Part shown: one piece after another, positions 22,360 to 34,282 of the stretch
Layout: each line of letters opens with the position of its first letter
How positions within the stretch are numbered: the first letter of the stretch is position 1
Assembly: GCF_000208865.1 (NCBI RefSeq)
Contig: NC_018393.1
Span: 124,001 to 188,000, forward strand
Direction of reading: 5' to 3'
From: Neospora caninum Liverpool
Taxonomy: Eukaryota; Apicomplexa; Conoidasida; Eucoccidiorida; Sarcocystidae
DNA length: 64,000 nucleotides
Program-made: the position numbers and the translations under genes
Notes under the pieces: generated by a model
The model's input: the letters and a program-made list of their open reading frames with translations, nothing else
What the model was told of the DNA's origin: nothing
Database searches by the model: none

Positions 22360-24849
22360 CTGCCAGCACACGAGATTGCAAAAAAAAAACGGAAAAGGCT
22401 CGTTTCCTTTTTCCTGGTCTTCTCGAGAAACGGAGGCTCAAAACTGGAACAGGCGAGCTAGGGGATGAGCAACCTCGACTCTCGCCGGGGGGAACCCGCG
22501 GTGGGCGGTCGCGCGGACTGGCACGGGAGCGCGGAGAACCAAAAACGCGACGGCCTTTTCTCGGAGAGAAAGAATTGAAAAAAACGACACAACAAGCCCG
22601 AAGGTCGCGGCTTGACTGGTCTTTTCCCGCGGCTTTTTGGCCGCTGCGCTTCGAGAAACACTCGCAACACACACACAGGCACGGGCCGAAAGAAACCTGC
22701 GCTCCCGCCACATCGAGCGAGACCCGGCTCCCAACGAGGTTAACATGACTACAGCTTCCAAGCACGCGCAAATACCGGCAGCATATTAGAAGTCAATGTT
22801 TAGGAAAAAACGTGCGCGAAGACGCGACATAAAAAAGGCGAATCCTTTTTCGGAGCCCGTTTCGTTTGGCATGACAGGCGAAAGCAACAGCCAGGTTCTG
22901 TCAAGGTGCTACACAGCTCCAGCGGCGGGGTGGAGCTCCCGGAATTTGGTACCTGGAGTTTTTGCCGTGCTGGATGGGTCAACTCTTTAGCGTCACAGAC
23001 ACACTAAAAGAGTGGACTCTCTCGGCATTTGAGAAACGGAAATCCTCCATGTGACAGACGCCTCTGCCCTCGGTTCGAAGAAGGAGAGCTGCGGCACCCT
23101 CAAACGACCTCGCCTCGATTTCGTACCGGAACAAAGGCAACCGGAGGAAAACAGAGGGTTACGTAGAATGGAAGTCCCAGGGGAGCGTCAACGCAGAGAG
23201 AGAATCAAGGGTTCGGCCGCAAAGGAGAGCACACGTGCATTTACGGAATCTACGATCGCTCTATCCGGTGCCCGAGCTTTTAGCGGGAAAAAACCTATGC
23301 AGATAGAGATGTGTGTAACGCTGACCACACAGGCACACTCCTTGTGCACGTGCATCTCTATGGTTTTTTGTATCTGCTTTTGTGGTCAATTGTGTGCCTG
23401 TGTCCGTTCTGAGGATTTGGATCACCATTTTTTCGCGAAACGTCTGCAGGGGTGTAACCTTTCGGGAGACGGGGAGGCAGGATAGTGAGGGAGTCCACTA
23501 GATCTGCGTTTCTCGTCCGACGAAAACGAACGAGGTGTGCGAAGGAGCAACCTCGCCAGAGGGTATGCGGCGCCCCAGTAGCGCGGGCGTTTTGTGACCG
23601 GACAGCGAAGCGGAAGATGACGACGCCCGCTGTTCCCCCTTCAAGGGAAGGAGTTACATAAAGAAGAGGAAAACGGGAGATACCGAGGGAGATAGAGAGA
23701 TGGGTACGTACACACATGCTAGGTGGGTCGACGGAACTAGACCTGTACATACAGTTGGACCGCGGAAGGAGACGGGAGGTGGATCCACATGGAGGATTAG
23801 CCTGTTGAGTCGAGAGAGATACCGAGAGAGGCACAGTAATAGGCGTAGATCGATCCAGGCAAATACAGCTGCAGAGAGAGGCACGAAGCGGAAGACGAGG
23901 CGAGGTCTCACAACGGGCCAGGCGCAGCAACGGCTCTCTAAATTTTTAAACTGCGGTAACTTAGTAGACGCAACCGCCCTTTGCCTTTCCAAACCCTCGC
24001 TTCTTCTACTCATGTCCCAGATCGCGTTGCCCGTGTACACCTAGTCTGCAAACCTGCCTTTCTGCACAATGAACAGAACGACGCTCGTGCGTTGCAGTGT
24101 TCCGCGGATTGCAACAGGAAGAGCAACGACCGTTTAACGGTTTTGGGGGGTCAGGGCGTGCATGCGCAGCTTTTCCGCACACGAGGCGACCGAGAGGAAG
24201 CATTCTTTCCTTCGCTGATACCTCCCGTCAGCTTCTCGAAAAAGAGCGGCAGAAAATTGCTGAGCACACCGGTAATTTCCAATTCTTCTTCTGCAGACGA
24301 GGTGTCCTGCCGTGGCCAAGGACGGCAGTGAAAAACCCCAAAGCGAGGGGGCGGGAGACAGACGACCCGAGACCGCGAGAAGACACGGGGTGTTAGCCAG
24401 GTTTATTCGACACAGCATAACGCCGAGAAAACGGCTGCCAAAAAAGGAACGAAGAAACAGATCTCCAGTCCGTTTCTCTCCACTCTTTGCCTTGGGAGCA
24501 ACCTCCGCCGTTTTCGCGTTTTTTGCAGCTGGTCTTCCGCCCGCGTGCGCCCTCCCGTCTCTCTCACCAGACAGCGGGGGAAGAGTCCGTGAATCCGTGC
24601 TTTCCCGTTCACTTCTTTCGCTTGCTTTCCCAGGCGCATTTCCCTCAAACGCGGAAATTCCAGTCGCATTGAAGTGGCTACTCCTGCAGGGTGCGCATTC
24701 TCGCGGGTCGACACCCGCGGCGCTCCTCCGTCGCGGCTGTGTCCGTGGCTTTCTCGCCAACCGTGCGGCCGTCTTCCGTTTCTCCGGTGCTCTATATGCG
24801 ACACAAAAAAGCGCACGCAAATCGAACAATCCTCCCCAACGTCCCTACC

Positions 24850-24936
24850 TGTATCCCTCTCCTTGTCTCTATCCCTATCTCTGTCCCCGTCTCTATCCGT
24901 CTCCCTATCCCTGTCTCTATCCCTATCTGTATCCCT
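24850..24936 (+). repeat. degenerate CTCTATCC tandem repeat before the start codon
   Basis: About nine imperfect copies of a pyrimidine-rich 6-12 nt unit (CTCTATCC, CTATCTCTGTCC and variants). The array ends only a few nt before the ATG of the polymerase epsilon subunit gene, so it lies in the 5' leader. Confidence 0.8.
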
Positions 24937-24940
24937 TGCG

Positions 24941-27900
24941 ATGGCGGCGTCCGCTCTTCCCGGCGCCTCGTTTGAGGAGCGTCTCGACTGGGACATCGAG
25001 GGAGCTCAGCACTCTTTCTCTCACGGGGAGAGCTCGTTTTTGGAATCTGTCGGGGTCGCCGACGTCTTCTCTCCGCTAGCTTCGCCACGCGCTCCCTACG
25101 CGCTCTGCTTCGACCGGTTTCCGTGGGCAGATCTGGAGGAGGCGTGTCGCGGCTGCGAAGCGCACCTGGCCGTCCTCGACTCTCTCCGCTCTCGGGGCTT
25201 TCCGGCGGCGCTTCTCCTCCCTTCTGCGTCTTCTCCGTTCTTCCTGCTGAACTTTGCCTCGCTCCACTCCCTCACCCTCTTCGCCGCGGGCATCCACCCA
25301 AAGCAGCGCAAATCCCGCGAAGGCCGCAGTCTGCGCGGCGACCGGGAGAGCGCCTGGGGCGTCGACAGCGTGCCCGAAGAGCGGCGCCGCGAAGACAGAA
25401 TGCGCGCGCGACCGAGGGAGGTCCTCTACCTGTGGACTGACGACGAGGACGAGCCCGACGCGCGCGGAGACGCCGAAGAGAGACGACGAAATGCGAGGCG
25501 AGTGCGGATCCATTGGGCCGTCGTCGACTTTGTCGTTGAAAAAATCAACCGGGTAAGCCTTTTTTCTGTCAAGCAACTCTTCCTCTTCCGCGCCCCGACC
25601 TCGGCGGGACGTAATGACTGTCAGCCTTCTCGGACTTTCTTGGACTCTCCTGCTTGTCGCGTTCCCGGCGTTTCCTCCACAAGCTCGGCCTGTGTCGCTG
25701 TGCTCGCCTCGCCCGTCTGTCTTCGCGTGTGCCTGCGGCGGAGAGTCGAGGCCCCTGGATCTCTCGCGAGTGGATCTCCCTTTCTCTTCCTTTTTTTCTC
25801 GAATCCCTCACTTTCCGCCGCACATATACACACCGCGCCCCACGTCTTGTCCGATGCGACGCCTCGCTGCGCAAGCCTGACCCCGGCACACACTTTCTCT
25901 TTCGGTTCTCGCCTCGCGGTCTCGTCGCCCTTCAGTCCTCACGCATTTTCGAGTTTTTGCGTCTCTGCGCTCTCTTCCAGAGCCTCCCGAGTTTCTTCTC
26001 CATCGCGCGTCCCCTGCCTCCGCCTGGAGTCCTGATGGAGGCGGCTTTGCTGGCGTGGCGGCGAAAAGAGAGAAGCAGCCGAGAAGAAGACGCGCGAAGG
26101 AAACTCATGCGGTGGCGAGAAAGGAAGATTTTCGTCCACAGCGCCATGACGGATGTTCACGACTTCTCCTTCGACACCACCAAGCAGGTGCGGCAGACAA
26201 GCACGTCCCGCCGTACCCGGGATCTCCAGCGCGGGGTCTAGAGCCTCCACTCTCGGAGACAACACGAAAGCGAAAGAGAGTTCGCTTTGCCCGATGCAGC
26301 CGTCTCCGCGCACGGGTTCTCCTGGAAACCGCCGGTGGGATGTGTCCTTCGATGCCGTGTGCAAAAACTTGGTGTCTGAACCGTTCGCGAGAACGACAGA
26401 CAACCCACCCGCGGCCTGCGCCCGCTGCCTTGCCTGTTCTTTGCAGAGGTTCCAAACGACTCCTCTGAAGCCGCTGACTCTCGCCTCGCTGGGCCGCCTC
26501 TTCTGCGACAGTTCAGTCTTTGCGTCCACGTACGACCGCCGATACTTTGTGCTTCAGCAGCGCTGCCTGCTGCATCCGCTCCTGTCTCTCCATGGCCGAG
26601 AGGCCTCTGGGAGACAGGCTTCTTTCGCCCTCTCGGGGCTTACAGATGGAGACAAACCGGACAGAGAGATCCGCCGCGTGGTAGGTCACCAGGAAAAGAC
26701 AAAAGACAGCAGGCAGAGAAGCCAGAAGGAGACGCAGAAGAGAGAGAAACAGAGACCGGTTTGGTTGACGGCGACGCGCGGCTGAGGTTGGCGTGCCGGC
26801 GCCTCGTGCTCAGTTGGGGTTGCGTCTTCGGTTCGTCTCGCCTTTCCACGTCTCCTCGCTCGCCTCTCTCTAGCAGCTGTCGCGTCCTGTGCCTCAGTGC
26901 ATCTTCTCGTCTCTCTCTGCTGTCCACTCCTTCCTCTGCCTCTCCCTCCCTCTGCACACCTTCGCTTTTCGTTTGCTCGCTGGTGCTCCCACACGTCGCG
27001 TCTACTTCGATCGTTCTGTCTTTAGCCGCCTTTCGTTCTTGTCGGGAAAAGACTTCTGCCTCGATGTGAGCGCCGCCCCCGCGGCGCGTGCCTCGCGGCA
27101 TGGCGCGCGTCTTCTCTGCGGAAGTTTCCCAGTTTCCCGCGTGAAGACCTTTCGCGGTGCGTCGTGCGGACTGTCCCGCGCCTCATTCGCGTGTATCTTC
27201 TCTTTCTTTCTCCGCAGATCTTTGAGGTGGACGGCGTGACGCGCCGACCGGGACAACGCCAGTTGCTGCTCGGGATCCTCGGCCGAGACGTGAATAAAGA
27301 CCTCGCTCTTCAAGGTCTTTTCAGCGACATTCGCATAAAGTTCGAGAAAGAGGTAGACGCCAAACAGAACGCACACAGCTTCGCGCCTCAGACGAACAGC
27401 GCCATCGGAGGGCGACTCAAGAGAGATACGCAAGCGCTCCTCCGGAGACTACAGGAAACCAGTCGTCAGCAACACGCGAGAGCGGGAAGAAGACAGAGCG
27501 AAGGATAGCGTAAAAGACCAAGAGTGGCGTTGTGTCCCATTTCCGCTTTTTCGCGCTTCGCTGGGTTGCCTGCTTCTTTGCCTTTGCCGCCTTTGCGGAT
27601 CGTTTCCAAGTTCCCGTTTCGAGCGCCGCTGTGGGCTGGGGTGCGTCTGCCTGTCGCCCTCACGAGTTTTCGCGACTTGCAGCTTCTGGGGCCCTCTCCG
27701 CATGAAATCATCTCAAATGCAACCCGCTCGTGGAATCAAAAGAGCCGTCACTGACTGTAGTTATGCAACCTGGCTCGGTCACCTAGCCACCGCGATTTGG
27801 TTGTTTGGGAACAACTCTCCGTTTCTCTCTCGGCTTCGGCGCGAACCCGCCGTTGGATCCGGTGTTTCCGACGCGTTCGTTTCTCCGGTTTGTCCGCTTT

Positions 27901-30900
27901 TTCACGTGCTCTCCCTCGCGTCAGCCCCGTCTCCCAGAAGGCTCTGCCGACTGTCACGCGTTTTCCTGTGCTTTCTCCTTTGCGTTTTCCCTCTCTTTCA
28001 GTTCCGCCCGCGGCCTGGGTTCTTCCTCGAAGGCCACGTGGTGCTCGCCGACGGGTTCTTCGCCAAGCATGACGATTGCTTCCACATTCTGGATTTGTCG
28101 CATCCGCCGCGATGGCCCTCGTCGGATCGGCTTATCCTGGGGCGGCGCGCGGCCGCCGTGCGGGCGGTGTCTGATCACAAGAAACGGCGAACCGGCGCTT
28201 GCTCCGCGTTCGGCGAGAGTGTGGGGGGCGGCTTCGCCCGGGGACTGGAAGAAGAAGAGCCCGAAGGCTTGATCGCTCGCCAGCAGGCGAGTTCGATGTT
28301 TGGCGGGCTGCTCGAATTGAATGAGATGGAGGCTCTCGAGGCGTGGAGAGAAGTGGAGGAAGAGCGGGAGGAAGACCAGGACGACGAGGACGAGCTCCGA
28401 GAGCTGCTGCCGCTTCTTCTTCCAGGGTGTTCTCTCGGAGCCGCGCAGAACGCGCTCGGAGAGGCGGAAGGTGGACAGAGCGAGAAGGAGAACCGAACGG
28501 GCGCACCCGAGAGGAAAAAGAAGGCCGAGGGAAAACGAAGTGCTACAGCACTGAGAATCGAACCGCAAGATCCTGACGCTCCCGACCCGATGGCCTGGGT
28601 CATCATCACGGAATGCCATTTCAATGAGCCGGGGGATCTCGATCTCCTCGGCGCCATGCTTGCGAGTAAGGCCGGGAGTCTCGAAAAAACCAGTCGCTGC
28701 GAAACCGGTTCCCGTCAGCCCGAGAAGACCCCTGGTGCCACACGCTTCCCACCCGTCGTCTTTTGCCTTTGTTTTTTTTTGGCGACTGGCAACGAGTTGT
28801 CGTGGAAACAGGACGGCAGGCTTGCTTTGCAGGTTTGCCGGTTTCGTCCCCTATAGTGTCTTTCCGAGCCCGACATGGGGCTCCCCGTGCGGGTGTATTC
28901 AAGGCCGGTTCTCTGCTGACTTCTGTTTTCAGCGTTCGAGAGCCAGGGCGAGTATCCGTCGGGTTTCGTCTTTTTGGGGAGTTTCTCTTCCTCGTTTTCG
29001 GGTGGTGAAGACGTCTACAGCGCCGGGTTCGGTGCCCTCTTCAACCTCCTCACCAGTCGGTTTCCCCTCTTCGTTGCCCGTGAGTTCATTTTTCGCTCTC
29101 CTCTCTAGCTCTACGGGCGTCACCTACGAGGTTAGAATAACGCCTTTAATCTGCTTCCCCTCTGTCTCCTTGAGATTAGTCAGGTCGTGTAGAAAACAAG
29201 GTGCGTCGGCCTCCCCTCTCTCTTTTCGGTCTTTTCTCGTACTTGGTTTCCTCTCGCGTTTCGGTCGATTCGGGTTGTCGGTTTCCGAGGCGAGACACGC
29301 GAATCAGTGCTCCAAAAAGCGATAGGTTTTAACGCAACATGCACAAATCCATGCATGTAGGCACTTCTTCACCCTCGCGCCTGTAACGCCTCGCCTCGTT
29401 CTTTGTCTCTTCTCTCTGCGGCCTCCTCCGTGTTCACAGGATGCCACTTGGTCTTCGTCCCTGGACCGGAAGATCCGTCTTTCGCCCGCGGTAAGCTGCT
29501 CCGTCCCTTTCTCGTTACCATTTCTCGCTTCTTCTGTCGTCCTATGTTTTGGGGTGCGCTTTTTTCGCCGGGCTCTTTCCAGCTCCTCTCGGCCGCTCGG
29601 CTCTCGCCTCTCTCTGCGTGGTGGTCATCTCAGCGTGACTCCGCCTCCGAATCCGTTGCACGGATCCATACTTACACGTATCAATATTTATGTATGAATC
29701 TGCTGCGGACTACGCACGTGTTTTTGCACTGCGGAACGGGCTCTCGTGGTGAAGAACGGGGTGTCTGAAGAATGTGCAGAGCTTCTGTCGTGTCATACTT
29801 CCTCGGCAGAGAGCTTGCCGCGGCTGCCTTTGACGCCTCCGTTCACGTCCGACTTCCAGCAACGCCTCGAACGGGCCATCCCAGCCTGCAAGGGGAAAGT
29901 TTTCTTTACCACAAGCCCGTGCAGGTACGCTTCGTATATAGGGCGCCACAGGCGAAGATGGACGCATGCCTTCAGGGCGGCGCAGGACCGGTCACAGTCG
30001 GGTCTAGTGCACATATACGTGGATATAAGGATGGGCGAAAATATGTCCATCAACACGTACTCTGCATGAAAGCGAATGCGGAACTCGGAGGATTGTGTGT
30101 ACTCGAAAGGCAGACGTGGAAGGGCGGAGATAAAGACCGGGTGCATGTTTTCGAGCTCCTGGAGGGGCAATTTGAATCTCTTCATCGTACACTCTGGAAG
30201 AACGGATACGAATGGTCTCTGCTGCCAGTAGGTGCCTGCGCATACTCCTCCTGTATATGTATATATATGTATATATCTGTATATATAAGTATACAGATGT
30301 ATATATATGTATGTATATGTATGTACGTGCATACGTCTCTGTATTTGTACTGTCATGGGGAAGGTGCCTGTCCCATGAAGTGAGAGGGGAATTGGCATCC
30401 ATTTCTGTGTTTTCTGGTCTTGTACGTTCTTCGCCAGTGGAATTGTACAGAGGAGAGCATGGAAATACGCAGGGGGCCGCCAGTGTCCTCAACTGTTTTT
30501 CGTTCCGAACAGGATCCGACACTTCACATCATCAATGCTTTTCTTCCGGCACGACGTCTTCAAGGCTCTCTCGCGAGACGCGCTCTTCACAGGCGGCCGC
30601 AACAAAGAGACCGAGGGGCCGACTTCAGTCGACACGGATATCGTTGACCTAGTACGTTTTCTTCTGTTTATGCCGCCGGCTGGCTTCCTTCTTTTTCGCG
30701 AAACCATTTGGCGTCTCTTTTCTGTGCGTCGATCTTCAGCAGTCTGGTTCTCGAGACAGTGGTCCGGACTGTGCCTTTTCTCTCTTCTTAACGCACGGGG
30801 AACTCGGCAAGACGACGCACATCTCTTTACGAGTGTATCTGAACATGCCAGTATCTTCGCTTCGTCGTTTTGTGCTGTGACTGCACTTTGCAACCTGGCC

Positions 30901-31879
30901 AGCCGAAGGTGACTCGCCTGTCCCATGCGCTGGGCATTTCCAAAGGCCTGCTGTTGCTTGTTTGGATTCGCGTGCCTCAGCTGTACAACACAGTTGTGGG
31001 TCAGGCGCACCTCTGCCCAATTACCGCTGACCATCGTCTCATCAAGCACAGAGACCAGAGTCTAGGCCTCTTCCCCATGCCAGACCTGGTAAGCGAGGGA
31101 GGGAGCAGCGTAGAAGCAAAAAAAAAAATCAACAGATGGCAATCCAAAGTAGCGCGAGTGCTCGCTAGTGCACATTTCTCCGGGGCACGCGGATGGTGAC
31201 CCTGTCCGTTGGAAAAACAGAAAAGATGACCTCGTGAAAGGTTTGTAGGAAGTGTCTGCCAAGCCTCAGGGGCGAGAAGCGAGGGAGAGTGCCAGCAAGG
31301 AAGTAGAGCGTGCAGGGGGCAAGATGGGAGCGCCTGGCGATATGCTTCTAGTCCGGATCTGGTGGGTTGGCAGCCGAAGTTATGACGCACGAGTCTTGGG
31401 ATTCGTTCTGCGATGGATCGATGCGTTATTTACAGGTTTTCCTCTGCGACAAATCGGCTCCTCCGGTGACCAAGAAAGATCCAAAGTCCCCAGATGAGTT
31501 CATCTTCGCCAACGCAAGTAAGTTCGCTCAAACCCCTAGAAATGCTGCAGTCAGCCGCCGTCCGTAGTGACTCACGGTCGTCAATGTTTAATGCGAAAGC
31601 GCAGGGAGGAAAGGCGCGACCGTTCGGTTGAAGTTACCACGTAGCGCCAGAGACACGAAACGACACAGATAGCCGTGGGCCGAAGAGTCAGGCAAGGTCC
31701 CGCTGGCCCACTCGTACAGCACACTGCCCCTTGAAAAATCCCGATGTTGTGAATGCAAGTGCTGTTGTTCTGATTCTTCAGATGCATCCTTCAGAGAAAC
31801 AAAGAGCTTCTTTATCTACGAGATGACGACACACCAGTTAACAAAGTACTTTGTACCGTCCAGTAGATTGACGAAGTAA
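24941..31879 (+). CDS. DPB2: DNA polymerase epsilon subunit B (DPB2-like)
   Basis: Non-catalytic B subunit of the leading-strand replicase. It links Pol epsilon to the CMG helicase. Twelve exons, all in phase: 24941-25552, 25981-26187, 26447-26680, 27218-27352, 28002-28665, 28933-29079, 29440-29490, 29810-29924, 30513-30651, 30981-31088, 31436-31517 and 31782-31879. They sum to 2592 nt (863 aa), versus about 530 in human. The OB-fold region is QRQLLLGILGRDVNKD to FFLEGHVVLADGFF. The calcineurin-like but inactive phosphoesterase domain includes WVIITECHFN, HLVFVPGPEDPSF (residues 669-681), VFFTTSPCRI, FRHDVFKALSRD and NTVVGQAHLCP. It then continues with LGLFPMPDLVFLCDKSAPP. VPGPEDP and FTTSPCRI distinguish it from Pol alpha subunit B. 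An acidic insert (EEEREEDQDDEDEL) and lysine-rich linkers in the 28002 exon explain part of the extra length. The N-terminal about 270 residues are weakly conserved. Confidence 0.93.
30250..30335. repeat. (TATG)n/(TA)n repeat, polymerase subunit intron
   Basis: Degenerate GTATATAT and GTATGTAT units lie within the intron between exons 29810-29924 and 30513-30651. Confidence 0.85.
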
Positions 31880-33299
31880 ATCCTTGTCGGTTTTGTGAGT
31901 CACGCCACGGCTAAAATGCAACAGCGAGCGCCCGAAGGCCGTAACGTCATTGCAGCCTTCTGCATCTGTATATCTAGGAGAGGCTCCACCTATATCGAGG
32001 GACGAAGTAGTTCACATGATCGGAAACGAGTTCCAGGAACCCTCTTGTTCTGTGTTGTGCCGAGTCCGTTGAACAGGCTTGCTGTGCCTGTGGTTGTCGC
32101 CAAAAGTTGCTGGTGGCCCCTGTGTCGCTTCGGCCCTAAAGTGCTCCTGTTCGTTTTTCTCAACAAACTCAATCTGGAGGCTGCCTTATGGGTAAAGTAC
32201 GTTCACCCGATTTGTAAGGTTTTTTGCCGTTAACTTTATAGAAACGCAGTAGCTGTCGATCACCTGGCACCCGAAACCATTTGACAGCAGCGAGGAAATG
32301 CATCTGTTCTAGAAGCACACTCGGCCTTCCCGCAAATCAGGAACGGCTTTGGTCCCTTTCAAGACGCAGAAATGCAACTGCTGATCACTCTGCAAGATTT
32401 CTGAGCGCAGGGCTCCTGCCAATGCCTCAGCTCGAGTCCTACCGGTACCGCATCACTACCATTTCGCCGGAGGTCCCATTGACTGCCAGTTCTGCCGCTG
32501 TTGTTTTGAGAAACACAGGGAGGGGACAACGTGGAGATGATGGACACAGTCGGTTACGTAAACCACAAGAAGCATTTTGCCCGGCTCTCTGGGAACGGCT
32601 TCGAAGAGCTGGAGACACAACGTGCTCCACTTCGAGGCTGAGAGTTGAAAAGGCAAAATAATTCAAAATCCCTGTCTACTTGGGCTGAACCGATAAGCCT
32701 CTGCTCTGTCTTTGATTCAGGGGTGGGTCTCTGTCTTTTGCACGGGTATGCGTAACGAGCATATTAGATCAGTAGTGTTTCACTGTCCAAACAAAAATGG
32801 ACGGCTACCATGTATTGCATCCTGAAGGCGCGCTTTGAGTAGGCAAATTTGCTGTAAAGCGTGTCTTGTGCAGACGATGCTCGTTCGCAAGCATTTGAGT
32901 GTGCCACACATTTTAGCTTGATTCCAGACCGTTTATAGGGTGCGTTGCCCCATCAGGGACTATGGGAAGCAACCGTTATGCACGTTGCTTTGGAGGGTTT
33001 TCTGGTGTGCTTTTGCTGCCAGCGAGGTTGCCCAGTAGTTCCCGAAAAAAAGATTACAGCTTTTCCTTATAGTGCGGAAACTGCATCAGCAAAAAGCTCC
33101 ACATCATCTGTAATGTTGGATCGTTTACGTGCGCTCGCCTGTACAGACACCGGATCATGCATCAGAATCCGATGAAGGGGCGCCGTGTGACGCAGCCTGC
33201 CACAGGAAAATGCGTACCACGAACTTTGCCTTGCCTTGATTTTTACCAAGAAAACTGGCTTCAAACGAATTTGCTCGTGCAGTGTGCGTAGGGAAAAAG
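31880..33299. other. intergenic region, no gene recognised
   Basis: 1.4 kb between the polymerase subunit and the unknown gene. Open frames are short, without motifs. Base composition looks more even than the flanks and no microsatellite is present. Confidence 0.5.
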
Positions 33300-34282
33300 A
33301 TGGGAAGAACCAAAGCAACAATGGAACGGGCCAAATGTGTCAGCGGCTCCGACAGCTCGGATAGCTTTGCTCCTGTTCCGGGATTCGTCAATGAAGGAAA
33401 AGAGCTGACGAGGCGGAAAAAAGGTCCAGTTTCTGAGACAGCATTGTGCACAGTGGAGGAGGTGTTCCTTCCGCCGGTGTCGCGCGAGTCGCTGTTGACG
33501 TAAGCTTTCAGTTTTCTGTGCATGGGGAGGCCAGGAGGAACTGCAGTGTCACGTGAGCAGGTTAAATCCTTTTACCGAAATTGAAAATATCTACCGGCAA
33601 ATGGCGAACAACTTGGAAAAGGTTGGACTGAACCCTGTGTTCCCGGTCCGCTGGGCGGCGACATGATCGAGCGACAGGCGATCGACAGAGCACAGAGATC
33701 AGGAATGCCGAAGAAAGCAACAGTTAGTTTCGTTGAGGTGGAACAGGTGGCAACGGTGAGAGCCAGTTACTCTTGGTCGAGTAAGCACGCCAGAAAACTT
33801 TGGTTCAGGCAGCGAGGGCTCGCCTGAAATCTAAGCGCGACAACGTAGCGATGCGGTTCAGTGAGGCCGGTAAGAGGTCGACAAAAAGAGAAACACTGGG
33901 GCGGCTTCACCGACAGGTACGATCCGTCAGGCCAGCAAATGCGCGTGCTCAAGTCGAAGCTCAACCGATTGGATCAACATATCACTGAAGCAGTGAGTAA
34001 CGCAAGAACAACGTGTCCTGAGTTGAGGCTGGTTAACGCTCTCCATGTCAGGAAGAAGAATACCCCAAGGCTATTGCACGGACCTCCACTGATGTCGAGG
34101 CTGAGATTGAGGCTACGTTCGAACAACTGAGACGCGCAAATGACAAAAGTACTCCAGATGCAAGAGCTACGAAGAAGGTTCGCACTGACAAGCGTCTCGA
34201 CGAAGTGCCGAAAGGCAAACGCTACCGTTCAGCACCAGTCGACCAACTCGCGGGCATACGTGGGACTGTTACTTCGTTGTGA
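33300..34282 (+). CDS. small basic, probably coiled-coil protein, function unknown
   Basis: Not recognised. Exons supported by splice sites and phase: 33300-33499 (ATG GGA AGA, ends VSRESLLT), 33561-33621 or longer (LNPFTEIENIYRQMANN), about 33678-33755 (GMPKKATVSFVEVEQVAT), 33809-33869 (ARLKSKRDNVAMRFSEA), 33931-33992 (QQMRVLKSKLNRLDQHITEA) and 34052-34282 (EEEYPKAIARTSTDVEA to the stop). Together they give 693 nt (230 aa). The middle has a heptad-like pattern of hydrophobic residues. The C-terminal 40 residues are strongly basic (KKVRTDKRLDEVPKGKRYR). The junction between the second and third exons is unresolved. It needs a 56- or 74-nt intron with a poor GTTGGA donor at 33622, or else the frame shifts. 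A coding origin is supported by four other clean junctions. Confidence 0.55.

Larger units (their letters stand above)
20529..24940. other. divergent 5' region between decarboxylase (-) and polymerase subunit (+)
   Basis: This 4.4-kb interval has no confirmed gene. From 20850 to about 22750 the + strand is purine-rich, as expected for leader or introns of the minus-strand decarboxylase transcript. A candidate minus-strand exon lies near 22359-22299. From about 24440 the + strand becomes pyrimidine-rich, consistent with the leader of the polymerase gene. The promoter region is therefore likely between 22.8 and 24.4 kb. TA/CA repeats lie at 20716-20780. Confidence 0.5.

Noticed and set aside
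24860..24935. Telomere-like repeat
   Set aside because: The CCCTAT-like units are irregular and pyrimidine-rich, not the CCCTAAA type expected for apicomplexan telomeres. The site is internal between genes.
29766..30383. 203-codon + strand frame between polymerase exons
   Set aside because: It crosses the real exon 29810-29924 in a different frame and ends in TA-rich intron sequence.
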